64,000 nt of DNA from Anthoceros angustus (GCA_010909165.1 MU008196.1:186001-250000); one strand, 5' to 3'; numbered from the stretch's first letter, positions 26,073 through 38,919 are shown. The notes: a model not told the origin generated them from the sequence alone. Numbers and translations are program-made.

Positions 26073-27502
26073 CGGTTGTGGACCTCCGATCATCAAGATC
26101 GCTCCCCCTATCCGAGTCACAATATCCAAGCAGTCTGTGTCGTTCATTTGAACCTGAAAACTCAAGGTACATGTCATGTGTGCCTTTCAAGTACCTCATC
26201 ATCCTCTTCACTGCAATCCAATGTGGCTTTCCCAGATTTTGCATATATTGGCTTGTCTTGACAACATCTCCTTTATCTCATTGATGGCATCTATAGATGC
26301 ACTCAACAAAATGAGGTCATCCACGTATATGGCTAGAATAACCATACATTGGAGAACTTTGGATATGTAGATGCTCTCATCAGATGTGCTTTGTTGAAAT
26401 CCTTGCTCCTTTAAGAAAGCATTGATCTTCTCATACCAAGCTCTAGACCCTTGCTTCAATCCATAGAGAGCTTTCTTCAATTTGCACACCAAACTCTCAT
26501 GGCCTTTTTTCGATATACCCCTCAGGTTGCTCCATATAAATGTCCTCCTCCAAATCTCCATTGAGAAATGCAGTTTTTACATCCATTTGATGAATCTCCA
26601 AATCATCAATTGCTCCCACTACAAGTAAAGTCCTTATTGACACAAATTTGGCCACTGGAGCAAAGGTCTCATTGTAATCGATGCCTTGTTCTTGGCTATA
26701 TCCCTTCACCACCAATCTTGCCTTATATCTCTCAATCTGACCATTAGAATCTCTCTTGATTCTAAACACCCATTTGCTCCCAATAGCATTCCTTCCTGCA
26801 GGCAAGGAGGTTAATACCCAAGTGTCATTCTTCTTCAACGACTTCATCTCATCATCCATAGCTTCTTTCCATTGCTTTGCATCCTTCCCTTGTAGTGCTT
26901 CAGCTATCGTTCTTGGTTCCCTCCCATATTCCATAGCAATGGATGCAAACTCTGGTCCTTCTCTCCAATCTCTTGGTGGATGACGCTCCCTTGTTGGATA
27001 TCTCCTCGGAGGAAGAATTTCTTCTCTCAAGGGTTCTTCCTCATTGTTTCCTCGCTAGGGATCATTTCATTCCCATCAATCGAATGACGTCTTTTCCAAT
27101 TGGTTCTTGAGGTATCACAACCTCATGAGCATCAACAATAGGAAATTTCTCGCTATCTATAGTCTCCGCCTCATCAAAAACCACATCTCTACTTATGATG
27201 ATGCGCCTAGATGCCTTGTCATACAATCTATAGACCTTTCTATCAATATCATAGCCCACAAAAATGCACTCCAATGCCTTCCCTTCGAGCTTTGACTTCT
27301 TTGGGTTTATGTGCAAAGGCTCTACACCCAAACACATGCAAGTGAGCAATAGAAGGCTTCTTCCCTAACCAGCATTCCTTCGGTGTCATATCCTCTAGTG
27401 ATGCACTTGCACTTCTATTAGTTAGGTAGACAGCAGTTGCAATGGCTTCCCCCCAAAACTCATAGCCCAATTGTTGATGATGAAGCATGATCCTTGCACA
27501 TT
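26073..27502 (-). pseudogene. Ty1/copia pol (integrase C-terminus, RT, RNase H start)
   Basis: Read on the minus strand, this gives the integrase end (LGYEFWGEAIATAVYLTN, ECWLGKKPSIAHLHVFGC), a linker with PPRRYPTRERHPPRDW, the reverse transcriptase (TWVLTSLPAGRNAIGSKWVF, YNETFAPVAKF, EIHQMDVKTAFLNGDLEED, KALYGLKQGSRAWYEKI, catalytic LAIYVDDLILLS) and the RNase H start (MRYLKGTHDMYLEFSG, GYCDSDRGSDLDDRRST). Frameshifts fall near 26530, 27050 and 27300. LTR-A copies cut both ends. The integrase and linker closely match the copia at 60458-61486, so they belong to one family. Confidence 0.9.
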
Positions 27503-27848
27503 CTGTTGAGGATGCAGCTTACTGAGTTTGTTAAGATGGATATGACTATGCGTAAAAGATGTAGGTGATTGAGCTTACTATAAGTATATAGAAGTGGGTA
27601 AATGGGAAACATATACCCTCTATTGAGTAGGAAACGTGAGTGACACTTTTTAAGGTTTAAAAAGGGGTGAGACCAGCTAGCTATAGTAGGTTCATCTCTT
27701 TGACTATTGTCTTTGTGTTGTTTGCTCAAAGTTGCTCTTCATTTGTGTTTGAAGGCCTCGTTTAGGTGTCTTAGTTTTGCAATTCTGAACACTTGCTTTC
27801 TTCACACTTCTGACCCTCTTGAAGCATGGCTAGCTTCCAATCTCAACA
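27503..27848 (+). mobile_element. LTR-A copy, plus orientation
   Basis: A complete LTR-A (TGTTGAGG to CTCAACA). It abuts the copia integrase within the ...ECAR..LHHQQ region, but its flanking pentamers (CATTC and ATGAA) do not match, so this is not a simple insertion with target duplication. A rearrangement or deletion is more likely. Confidence 0.85.
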
Positions 27849-29240
27849 ATGAAGAGCTTGGCGGATGGCTGCCTGCAGTTGTGAGGCAACTTGTTTTGGA
27901 TGCTCTTCTCCTGAATTTCTGACATTCGTGATACTTTCAGTCAAATGTATCCTGAACTTTTGGACACCATACTATCTGTGATAGATCCCTGAATTTTACT
28001 TTCCATTTCCTCTTCCTTGTCTTTGGTACGATCAGACTAGCTCGTATATTGACCATCAGTGGTCTATGGTCCAACATGAAAGGATCGTACATTGATCATC
28101 AGTGGTCTATGGTCCAACATGAAAGGATCAAACTGCAGCCATATCATGTGGGTCTGTGCACAAGTAATCAATTGTGCTGGCCCTCATGTCTACTGTCCCA
28201 TTCAATTTGTATTTTAGATTTTGTTGCTTCCTTTCAGGCTCATACTTATGTGAAAATGTGTGTTTCCAATTGTTTGCAAGGGCGGGGGGTTTTCCAAGAG
28301 AGACTCTTAATTAGGCCATTTTGAAAGGGCACGGGTATTAGATTAAGTAGTTGGAAGCCGTAACGATAGAGGGAGGCTTGGCCTAGTGAGGCCATGCGTG
28401 TATGTCCTATAAAAAAGACAGATTTTGAGAAGTAAAACACCATGATTGCGCTTCCCTTGCTTGGCGGAGTGCTTGGCGGAGGTCTTGCTCCTTGCGGGCG
28501 CCTCTGCAGGTTGCTCCCCTTGTGAATGGTTGTTGTGAAATTGCTTTGCTTTGGGTGTGTGGCGCTGCCTGAGAAACTCTCTGTTTGAGGGGTGGCTGCA
28601 GGGAAAGACTCCTTGGAGATTCTCGCTATCTGGTGCAAACCCGTAGCAACCGGTCCAAGGAAGAACTTGCTAGCTTGTAGGCAGACCCTAGGTAATTGTG
28701 TCGTAAGGGCGAGATAGGGCCAGAGGGCTTGAAGTAAGGTTAGATTAGGAGGATGATGGATTGAGTTAAGTTGAGTGTGTGGATGATGTGGAGTTGATTG
28801 TTGAGTAGAGGAGTAGAAATTAGGAGTTAGAAGAGGGCCTGCGAGGTCAGAGCCTAAGGGAGGGATCCCAAGTATGTATCAAATTGAGACTGGAAGCTGG
28901 GCCAAGGTCTCAAAACTGCGGAGGCAGTGAAATCGTGCTGTGGCATGGGGGGTCCCTATGCCAGCAACAGAGCGACCTACCCCCACAGGGTGTGGATCTA
29001 TGACGAAAGGTGTCGTTGTAGGTAACTGACGAAGCAGCACGAGGAGGCGTGGCTACTGCTTGGGTATGAGGTGAGGTTGCCCCAGTTGTGTGAGGGGGCT
29101 TGGGTGTGTGAGAAGGTACGAGCTTGTGTCTTGAAAGCTGGTTTCATGTTAAGCAGAAGTCTCATGGGACAAAACCTATTGTACGTAGCGACAGTGGGAT
29201 AAGTGTGGCCTATAGAGGGTAGTCTTGCAAGTCCCAAGGT
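27849..29240. other. Interval without a recognised gene
   Basis: A 43-bp tandem duplication lies at 28051-28129 (two copies of CATCAGTGGTCTATGGTCCA with flanks). Open frames here, such as 28246-28638 on the minus strand, show no domain. GGCGGAG repeats occur near 28460. Confidence 0.5.
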
Positions 29241-29241
29241 C

Positions 29242-30719
29242 TTCCTCCCACAATCATATATGTTGATTTTTCCTATGAGGTCAATGTCACAACATGGGCG
29301 TTATTGGCCAGTCAATTGATCAATTTGACAAAAACTCCCTACTGCTCTTGGACATGTACAATGTGTTCCACAAGTTGATCTAGCACAAGCGAACACAACA
29401 AAAAAAGCCCATTCATGTTTTGAAAGAAAAGCAAGACAACCGCAATCCAGAATGAAGCACAATAATTGATTGTCCACCCTTTGGCCCATACATGACATGC
29501 TTACCCCAATTTTCAAAGCGTCTTTCTTGCCTTGGCTTCCCAAATATGCTGCTCACATGCAAAGCATGCCCTGAAGAGAAACCTCCCACAACCCCTATAC
29601 CAAATTCATCCATCTACTACCACCCTCCACCCACCACCAAACCCACCTCCAATATGCTCCTGCCCAACCCTGTCCATCAGTTTGCCTTGCAAAACAACGG
29701 CCCATAGAAAATGATGGAGCTAAGCCAACCGAATATCCCAAGGTGTGTGACTGGAATCAGGTCACAAAGCAGGACACAAATCAACTTGAACAACCAGGAC
29801 AGCATGTGGCCATGCAAACAAGAGGATATGACTACACCATTGTGTTCTAGTTTTAACAAATGGCCAGCACCAAATCCAAAGGTCTTAGTAGATGCTGGAT
29901 CCTGGAGAATGCAGCCCAATCATTTAGTGGGACTGGCACTTCCAGGTGAGGACTTCGAAGCAACTCTCCTCCTTTTCTTATGTCGGCTTGGGCCTTTGTT
30001 TATGCGGTACAAGACTAACTTGTGTATCTCACCTTCCATCTTTGATCGGAGATTTTTCCTGGCAAATTGAATGCAAATTTGGTACAATGCTTGTGCTTTT
30101 TTTCCGATCTCTTGACATCGTCTTCCCTCTTGCTTTTTCCTATGACGTTTTTTCCTTCCAACCATCACACTCGTCCATATCTTCCTCATCTTCTTCATCA
30201 TCCACATCCCCGCCTTTCTATTTTTCCTCTTATGTTTCTGTAATGTTCTTTCCTCCATCAATGTCTTCCTTTACGCTTTTTCTCATCCTTAGATCTAGAC
30301 ATCCCTTTTACCTTCTGCCCATGACCATCCTCCATCACGTTTCTATGTTGTTTCCTTGAAACTCTATTGTGACCAATTTCCAAGTCAAGAAATTTGCCCT
30401 TCATATGATCTGCATTCTTTCTATTCTTTTCCAATTCTGTTTGTATGACATCATGTGCCATACATGGGGCTTAGGGCCCTCAAAACAAATTCATTCTTTC
30501 CTCCATCAATGTCTTCCTTTTGCTGCTACACCATCATCGCTAGGGCTTTGATGGTGTTATTTCTACAACCTTCCCACAACTCCTCCTTGTCCACTTTGTG
30601 GATGACTATTTCTATCATTGATCGCCACATCATACTCAACCTCACTAGTTATCGCTAGCTTCCTTCTCACTATCTCCAAGTAGAGAAAATAAAACAAACT
30701 TTTGAGCAATGCCTTATCA
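29242..30719 (-). repeat. Tandem duplicate of the SR-rich gene's 3' end
   Basis: A direct copy of 30720-32208 covering the last roughly 820 coding bases of the SR-rich gene and about 660 bases of 3' flank. The junction near 30715-30725 contains TCTTCCTC, shared by the parental ends (29239 and about 32210). The copied coding part is broken by short deletions (for example at 30100-30150 and near 30510-30540), so it is a truncated pseudogene without the upstream exons. Confidence 0.85.
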
Positions 30720-31383
30720 TCTTCCTCCCACAATCATATATGTTGATTTTTCCTATGAGGTCAATGTCACAACATGGGCGTTATTGGCCAGTCAATTGAT
30801 CAATTTGACAAAAACTCCCTACTGCTCTTGGACATGTACAATGTGTTCCACAAGTTGATCTAGCACAAGCGAACACAACAAAAAAAGCCCATTCATGTTT
30901 TGAAAGAAAAGCAAGACAACCGCAATCCGTAATGAAGCACAATAATTGATTGTCCACCCTTTGGCCCATACATGACTTACCCCAATTTTCAAAGCGTCTT
31001 TCTTGCCTTGGCTTCCCAAATATGCTGCTCACATGCAAAGCATGCCCAAGAGAAACCTCCCACAACCCCTATACCAAATTCATCCATCTACCACCTCCAC
31101 CCACCACCAAACCCACCTCCAATATGCTCACCTTAACATCCATCAGTTTGCCTTGCAAAACAACGGCCCATAGAAAATGATGGAGCTAAGCCAACGAATA
31201 TCCCAAGGTGTGTGGTGGAATCAGGTCACAAAGCGAGACACAAATCAACTTGAACAACCAGGACAGCATGTGGCCATGCAAACAAGAGGATATGACTACA
31301 CCATTGTGTTCTAGTTTTAACAAATGGCCAGCACCAAATCCAAAGGTCTTAGTAGATGCTGGATCCTGGAGAATGCAGCCCAA

Positions 31384-33990
31384 TCATTTAGTGGGACTGG
31401 CACTTCCAGGTGAGGACTTCGAAGCAACTCTCCTCCTTTTCTTATGTCGGCTTGGGCCTTTGTTGTGCGGTACAGGACTAACATTTGCATCTCCTGCTTC
31501 ACCTGTACTGAAGATCGGAGATTTTCCTGGCAAATTGAATGCAAATTTGGTACAATGCTTGTGCTTCTTTTTTTTCCGATCTCTTCTGACATCGTCTTCC
31601 CTCTTGTGCTCTTTCCTATGACGTTTTTTTTCCTTCCAACCATCACACTCGTCCATATCTTCCTCATCTTCTTCATCATCCACATCCCCCGCCTTTCTAT
31701 TTTTCCTCTTATGTTTCCTGTAATGTTCTTTCCTCCCATCAATGTCTTCCTTTTGCTTTTTCTCATCCTTAGATCTAGACATCCCTTTTACCTTCTGCCC
31801 ATGACCATCCTCCATCACGTTTCTATGTTGTTTCCTTGAAACTCTATTGTGACCAATTTCCAAGTCAAGAAATTTGCCCTTCATATGATCTGCATTCTTT
31901 CTATTCTTTTCCAATTCTGTTTGTATGACATCATGTGCCATACATGGGGGCTTAGGGCCCTCAAAAACAAATTCATTCTTTTCCTTCTTGTCTTCACGCT
32001 CTGCTACACCATCATCAGTCGCTAGGGCTTTGATGGTGTTATTTCTTGCTACAACCTTCCCCACAACTCCTCCTTGTCCACTTTGTGGATGACTATTTCT
32101 ATCATTGATCGCCACATCATACTCAACCTCACTAGTTATCAGGCTAGCTTCCTTCTCACTATCTCCAAGTAGAGAAAATAAAACAGACTTTTTGAGCAAT
32201 GCCTTATCATCTTCTTCCTCTTGGTACCTTTTCGCTGGCCCCATAGACTGATCCAAAGTACTATGCTCTTGTTGTAGCATAGCCATGGACCCATAACCCA
32301 ACAGAGATACACATTGACCTTCTAGCTTGGGCTTTGACTCATCTGCCTTCTGTGTAGGCTTTTTACTCTCTCTACAACGGAATTTTTCATGTTCATGAGC
32401 CTTCATGTCATCCCGCCAATCATCCACAACATTATCATCATCACTCTCATAAGAAGCTGAGACATCAATTTCTCGGCTATGGCGCTCCACCCTTCTGAAG
32501 AGCCTGCTTTGTCGACTAGCCAGATCCTGCTTAGGCAATTTCAACCTCAAGCTGACCTTGAAAGTCTTGCAGTCTTCAATCAATATCGGTAAGCTACATT
32601 GCTGCTCCTTATTGTCAACTTGAACTTCAGAGATGCTAAGCACATCATTAGATGCTTCCCCTCCTGCCCAAATCTGGGCATCGTTGTCGTCTTCAAGCTT
32701 TAATTGTGAGACTCCATTCAAGGTAGGATGCAAGCCTTTGGATGGACTCAACGATATGGAAAGTGATCGAATAGGGGACATAGATAGTTCCTTTTGCCTG
32801 CTATCTTTCTTCAAAGGCTGCTTTTTCATATCAGGGTGACCTTCGACCTCTCCTCCATGGGAGCTCAGAGGAAGCTTTCTCTTTTGATCCTTGTCATCCA
32901 ATTCTTTGACACCTAAAGCTGAATCCCGTTGCGCTTTTTGGCTTCTGCTAGAATCTTTCTTGTAGGGACTTCTGCTGCCACTCCTGCTACTATCCGAAGG
33001 GCTTTCCTTAGGATCTTTGGATATGGGTCTCTTGGGATTATGAGCACCTCTCAGGTCATCACGCCTATGCCTAGGTGATAAATTGAATTCTCTCTGGTGA
33101 CCAGGAGAACGGAACCGTGTCCTGGATCTCCTTCTAACTCTGCTACGACTTCTGCTCCTGCTCCGGCGGGATCGAGGATAATATTCTCGCTCTCGCTCTC
33201 TTTCCCTATCCCAATCCCGTCTAAACGGGTTCCAAGAATAATTTCCACATCCTTTATAATATCCACGCCTTCGATACCTATAGTGATCCCTTACACACGA
33301 GGGAGACACACGATCACGCCGGTAGCGAATAGGCGATCTAGAAACTGACCTGTCACATCGATAGTTGATTGGGGAATGAGACTTTGATCTTGATGCAGAC
33401 CTAGAATGAGATGGAGACTTTGACCTGCTTAACATGCCTTGAGATTAGTACAGCAGCATCATACCAATTGAAATAGTTGCAAGGTTGAAGGCCAGCCATA
33501 CTTATGCTTAATCACATAGATATTGTAGACAAAAACTCCATTCAGGCTTTTGAACGACAAACAAGAGAAATTCAACACAAAAGGCCAATATGCCACATTC
33601 CAAGAACGTCAAAAGAAACTATTCCCACAAAAGCTCTCTTCCACCATTGCCGGTAACAAGCTAAAGAGACCTCGGCATAAATGCAACAATGGATGATGTT
33701 GCAAGGCAGGCCACGGGATGACATATACCACCATGAACTAGGAAAGGAAGGTTGATGACCGAAGAAAACAAGACCGACCTGTTAGGGCTTGCCGTGGCAT
33801 TCTTGCTAGTGACTGGATCTTGCACGACATCGCTGCCTTTGAGTTGCTTGCTGATCTCTGCTGCCCGTGCAGCTGCCATCTCTGCAGCGGACTTGATGTT
33901 TGCAGCACGAGCCTCAGCCTGCTGTGTCGCCATTACTTGCTGCATTAGCAAAACTTGCTGGAACTGAAATTGTTGCATAGCCACCGCCTG
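31384..33990 (-). CDS. SR-rich, splicing-factor-like nuclear protein, last two exons
   Basis: Two minus-strand exons can be joined: 33990-33779 and 33424-31384. The donor GTCGGT at 33778 and the acceptor GCAG at 33428-33425 keep the frame (phase 2), giving 750 visible residues and a stop at 31384-31386. The first exon is a Q/A-rich helix (AMQQFQFQQVLLMQQVMATQ, IKSAAEMAAARAAEISKQL). The second begins with SR repeats (SPSHSRSASRSKSHS, RRSRSRSRSRVRRRSRTRF), continues with a long charged region and ends in a basic segment (HKKRRRVASKSS). This organisation resembles plant SREK1-like splicing regulators (RNA recognition motif, Q/A helix, RS domain). No RNA recognition motif is visible here, so upstream exons lie elsewhere or are lost. 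The acceptor at 33991 is inferred. Confidence 0.7.
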
Positions 33991-35575
33991 CTGCATGATC
34001 ATGGAAAAAGGAGGTGGCTGTATCTTAGAGGACATGGATGTAGACGAGGGCGTCCCGGATGGCATGACCAACCGTGGGGCTTTGGTGAGATCCACATTCA
34101 ATGGGCGGTGGCCCCTTAAATCCATGAATGGCGATCCAAGGCACCGCCTTTCTTGTCTACCCCAAAGGTTTTTGAGGAGTCTGCGAATCAATGGTCCGAT
34201 TGTTTGCAAGGCAATGCCCAAAGTGTGCATCCCAGCCATGTCGTCCCGAAACTTCGCAGATGGATTTTTCGTAAGGTTCCCGCACTATTGGGCAAGGAGG
34301 GAGGCACCACAACAATGAGAGAGAGAGCAAAATAAACCACAAGATGCACAATGGGATAGTCAAGGTGGCTGGCCTAGTTCTTTCGCGATGCCATTGTCTG
34401 ATTACAAGAAGTTTACAAAGCCAATACTATAGCTCTTGCTACTAGTATACTAGTGGTCAGAGCTCTTGTAGTATACTACTACCAGAATGAGCATTATCAC
34501 TGGTAAGTTTATGTAGTAAACATTGCAATAGGAGTTCTCTTTGCAAGCCTTCCATTGTGGCATTCAATAGTTATCGTCTTTGATATCTTAGTTGCTAACC
34601 CCAGGTAAAGCATCAAACTACTTCTTCAACTCTTAAGCTTTCTACTCTATATTGATCCATGAAAATTCAAAGTTGATTGTTGCATAGGTGTCATTGATGC
34701 AACACAACATTAAAACAAACATATCATTCAATCACTTTTCAAGAAAGATAAAGTCGGAAAGATAAGTGCAACCCTTATCTTGGTTGTGAATTAAGGTCTT
34801 ATTTTTGAATAGTTATAGGTATAAGTAAATCAGTATATTAGTACACATATCAAAAATTAAAAATCTAATCACATATATTTTAAAATAATTTTTATAGATA
34901 AATTTTTTTACTTTGCCTAGTGGTATGGCTGATAAAGAATTAATCCATGAGACCATCCTTCTATTGAATTGAATAATATAGATATACCTAACTTATTAGG
35001 TGTAGGGTGGCTACCACTTTATCAACTAGGGTAAGTATAATATAAGATGCTTATTTGATTTAGTCAAATTAGAAAGTATTGTATAAAATAATTTTTATAG
35101 ATAAATTTTTTTACTTTGCCTAGTGGTATGGCTGATAAAGAATTAATCCATGAGACCATCCTTCTATTGAATTGAATAATATAGATATACCTAACTTATT
35201 AGGTGTAGGGTGGCTACCACTTTATCAACTAGGGTAAGTATAATATAAGATGCTTATTTGATTTAGTCAAATTAGAAAGTAATTTGTAGAACTAATTCTT
35301 ACATGTATGATATGACAAAACTATCCAATTTTTATTATGAAATCTTACTTTGAATTGCGTCATGAAGAAATGCTAGATTTTTTATACTAACATGAAGATG
35401 TTCATTTAGCTAATTATGAGTTTTACACTGGACTACTTTCCTTCTTTGCAACTTAGAGTTGTCAACTCTTTGATATTCTATGGCGTCCTGCCATCCACGA
35501 AAAGCTTTCAAGGATAGTGCTCTATATTCACCATGAATCAATAAGTTGCTTCTTGTTAATCTTTCAGGGCTCCTT
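33991..35575. repeat. SR-gene upstream block, copy 1 of a 1.5-kb duplication
   Basis: The sequence recurs at about 35660-37085 with small indels. Its left part has a minus-strand open frame (LLKNLWGRQERRCLGSPFMD, KAPRLVMPSGTPSSTSMSSK) that could be further coding sequence of the SR-rich gene or an intron. Its right part is AT-rich, non-coding and includes a 205-bp internal tandem repeat. Confidence 0.7.
34878..35288. repeat. Internal 205-bp tandem duplication
   Basis: Two direct copies (about 34878-35081 and 35085-35288) beginning AAAATAATTTTTATAGAT and ending near AGTCAAATTAGAAAGTA. The homologous block at 36570-36775 has only one copy, so this duplication is younger than, or lost from, the other 1.5-kb unit. 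Confidence 0.9.
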
Positions 35576-35636
35576 ATACCTTGAGCTTTTATGTAGTAAA
35601 CATTGCAATAGGAGTTCTCTTTGCAAAGCCTTCCAT

Positions 35637-37085
35637 TGTGGCATTCTTGCTAGTATTTATAAGCTCACGAAAAGGAGGTGGCTGTATCTTAGAGGACATG
35701 GATGTAGACGAGGGCGTCCCGGATGGCATGACCAACCGTGGGGCTTTGGTGAGATCCACATTCAATGGGCGGTGGCCCCTTAAATCCATGAATGGCGATC
35801 CAAGGCACCGCCTTTCTTGTCTACCCCAAAGGTTTTTGAGGAGTCTGCGAATCAGTACTGTAGCTATTTGCAAGTTCAAGAGATGCCCGAAAGTGTGCAT
35901 CCCAGAATCATGTCCGCGTACTAAAACTTGCCAAAGACGAATTGTTGGAAGCTTCGCACACTGTGGGCAAGGAGGGAGGCACCACAACAATGAGAGAGAG
36001 AAAGAGCAAAATAAACCCTGAAGATGCACAATGGGATAGTCAAGGTGGCTGGCCTAGTTCTTTGCAGTCTGCCAATACAGTTACAAGAAGTTTACAAGCA
36101 AAGCCAATACTATAGCTCTTGCTACTAGTATACTAGTGGTCAGAGCTCTTGTAGTATACTACTACCAGAATGAGCATTATCACTGGTAAGTTTATGTAGT
36201 AAACATTGCAATAGGAGTTCTCTTTGCAAAGCCTTCCATTGTGGCATTCAATAGTTATCGTCTTTGATATCTTAGTTGCTAACCCCAGGTAAAGCATCAA
36301 ACTACTTCTTCAACTCTTAAGCTTTCTACTCTATATTGATCCATGAAAATTCAAAGTTGATTGTTGCATAGGTGTCATTGATGCAACACAACATTAAAAC
36401 AAACATATCATTCAATCACTTTTCAAGAAAGATAAGGGTACTGGAGAAAGATAAGTGCAACCCTTATCTTGGTTGTGAATTAAGGTCTTATTTTTTGAAT
36501 AGTTATAGGTATAAGTAAATCAGTATATTAGTACACATATCAAAAAATTAAAAAATCTAATCACATATATTTTAAAATAATTTTTATAGATAAATTTTTT
36601 TTACTTTGCCTAGTGGTATGGCTGATAAAGAATTATTTCGCACGAGTCCACCCTTCTATTGAATTGAATAATATAGATATACCTAACTTATTAGGTGTAG
36701 GGTGGCTACCAGCTTTATCAACTAGGGTAAGTATAATATAAGATGCTTATTTGATTTAGTCAAATTAGAAAGTAATTTGTAGAACTAATTCTTACATGTA
36801 TGATATGACAAAACTATCCAATTTTTATTATGAAATCTTACTTTGAATTGCGTCATGAAGAAATGCTAGATTTTTTATACTAACATGAAGATGTTCATTT
36901 AGCTAATTATGAGTTTTACACTGGACTACTTTCCTTCTTTGCAACTTAGAGTTGTCAACTCTTTGATATTCTATGGCGTCCTGCCATCCACGAAAAGCTT
37001 TCAAGGATAGTGCTCTATATTCACCATGAATCAATAAGTTGCTTCTTGTTAATCTTTCAGGGCTCCTTATACCTTGAGCTTTTAT
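35637..37085. repeat. SR-gene upstream block, copy 2, with chimeric left junction
   Basis: A copy of 34004-35575. Its left end is a mosaic. GTGGCATTC continues not as in the parental 34555 context but as the exon sequence near 33796 (TTCTTGCTAGT). A 19-base filler follows (TAGTATTTATAAGCTCACG) that matches 38292-38311 with one base missing. The AAAAGGAGGTGG of 34006 then resumes. Confidence 0.8.
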
Positions 37086-37320
37086 CTGTATGTAATTTAA
37101 GGAAGGAGAAAAATCAAAGAATTGCTTGTGAAATCATGAAATGTTTAACTTGAGGTCAATTTCGTAAAATCATTTAATCTACTCTAGAATAGATAATTAT
37201 AGCACATAGCGAGTTTAGAGGCATGTGCTTAAAACCTATATGCGTGCTCACACCCCATTCGGTTTTCTTCTAGTTCAATCGTGAATTTGAGGTTCATGCT
37301 TCTTCTATTAGTTATCGCAA
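37086..37320. other. AT-rich interval
   Basis: No gene or repeat is seen. Confidence 0.4.
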
Positions 37321-37440
37321 TTGTTCCCAAGCTTGTTTGCTCAAAGTATCCTTTCTTTTCTTTTCTCCAAAATTTTTAAGTTGTTCCCAAGCTTGTTTGC
37401 TCAAAGTATCCTTTCTTTTCTTTTCTCCAAAATTTTTAAG
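37321..37440. repeat. Exact 60-bp tandem duplication
   Basis: 37321-37380 and 37381-37440 are identical, each beginning TTGTTCCCAAGCTTG and ending AAAATTTTTAAG. No differences are visible, so this is either very recent or an assembly effect. Confidence 0.95.
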
Positions 37441-38400
37441 TTGTTTAAATTGTTGGACAACGTCAAGTATCATAAGTGGATGTGAAAATAAGTTGATAAT
37501 TATAATGAATGTATGATTATTTTAATGACCATACTTATCCAATCAAACATTTCCATAAAAGATGCCGACAAGCAATATCTTGGAAGCATATAATAAAAAA
37601 TGAAGTCAAAAGTTGCAAGCTATGCGCATCTAGCACGATCTAGATATAAAAATAAATACATACCTCTCGAAATGATTATAGTGTGTCTCTAAGTAACCGT
37701 ACATGATATTGATATTGCTTATCAGCATCAAGTATTTCATGCCATTTGCTCCAAAACAATCATTGACAGCATCCCTTTTAAAAGAAATCTGCCTTAGTAG
37801 CAAGAAAACTTTCATGCTCCATGATTTTTTCATCAATCTTGTAATACTCCCAAGCTCCATGAAGAAAATGATTTTTGTTTCGCACATTTTATGTAGTGGA
37901 ATAATATCTTCTTCATAATTTCTCCGTTCAAAAATATTTTGTACTTTCGTTGGCCTTCTCCAATACAAGAGGGCCAGGAATAGAGTCAACGATCTTAAAA
38001 ACTGTACATAATAGCCAATCCGATGTTTAACTCTAGACACTACATAAATTTTGAGCAAGAAAGACTTTTCATGTTATCAAACAATACTTGCTAGTTAATG
38101 TGTAGAAAGATACACCATGGTCTTTAGCCATAGAAATACACTTTAGCTTTAAATGTAAACATGCTAGCTCCCATAGTAGCAAAATATAAAATTCTCTTTC
38201 TTATTTTCTAGTAGTTTCTTTCTGATAAGTTAAACTCATGTCAATATCGGAATATGTAAAAATATATTATATCTTAAAGTATTACCACCTAGTATTTATA
38301 AGCTCTACGTATGCAAGCAATCACCACAACGTTCCCTCCCTCCAAAGCCAAACGGGCGGATGTTTAACTCGCTATCTAGACTTTGCACCTTTCTTGATGG
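37441..38400. other. AT-rich interval with an unassigned ORF
   Basis: The minus-strand frame 37630-38058 is 142 residues and contains WSMKVFLLLRQISFKRDAV and YGYLETHYNHFERY. Its spacing loosely recalls the end of a hAT transposase, but no diagnostic motif is present and I do not assign it. The rest is AT-rich without features. Confidence 0.35.
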
Positions 38401-38402
38401 CC

Positions 38403-38452
38403 TTCAAGTTCAAGTTCAAGTTCAAGTTCAAGTTCAAGTTCAAGTTCAAGTT
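38403..38452. repeat. TTCAAG hexamer microsatellite
   Basis: About eight perfect copies of TTCAAG, followed by TTTATTG. On the plus strand they would encode alternating Phe-Lys; on the minus strand, Leu-Asn. The longer open frame around them is probably just a by-product of a stop-free hexamer. Confidence 0.95.
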
Positions 38453-38915
38453 TATTGAAAGATGTCTCGCGCTGAAGAACTCGCTCGAGGGAGTCTGGCG
38501 CACTCTTCTTAGGGACAACCAAAAATACATATTATACATAGAATTTGTGGGTTCCATGTCAAATTTATTGCCCTAATATTATATATATATCTAATGGATG
38601 CAATATATGACTTTATTGGGAGTTGGTTTTTGGAAGCTTGCCTTGAGTTCTGTCAACTATCACTGTCGGCTTCCATGTGTTGTTTGTCAGGTTTTGTCGT
38701 TTGCAGCTGTTCTACTAGAGGCGATATGTTCTTCCACGATTTTGACTGCCTGAACAAGGAAAGCTCCTAGCATGGGTGGGTCGCCATGAACGTTTTTGGT
38801 TCTTTTGAAGCTGGAGTTGTAGGATGGTGTTAGGAAGGCAGGGGAGAATCTTAGGGAAAAAGAAACAGGTCAAAATGACCTTGTAACGAGGAGAGTAAGT
38901 GCCAAACGTGAATGG
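38453..38915. other. Interval without a recognised gene
   Basis: A TATATATA stretch lies near 38581. Nothing else is seen. Confidence 0.4.
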
Positions 38916-38919
38916 TAAG

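Noticed and set aside
28246-28638. 130-residue minus-strand ORF
   Set aside because: No domain, biased composition, and no homologous copy to show coding constraint.
37630-38058. 142-residue minus-strand ORF as a hAT transposase end
   Set aside because: Only a loose resemblance in spacing, with no diagnostic motif; AT-rich DNA yields such frames by chance.
38238-38576. ORF with an alternating Phe-Lys tract
   Set aside because: The tract is the TTCAAG microsatellite, which is stop-free in this frame; the flanks are not coding-like.
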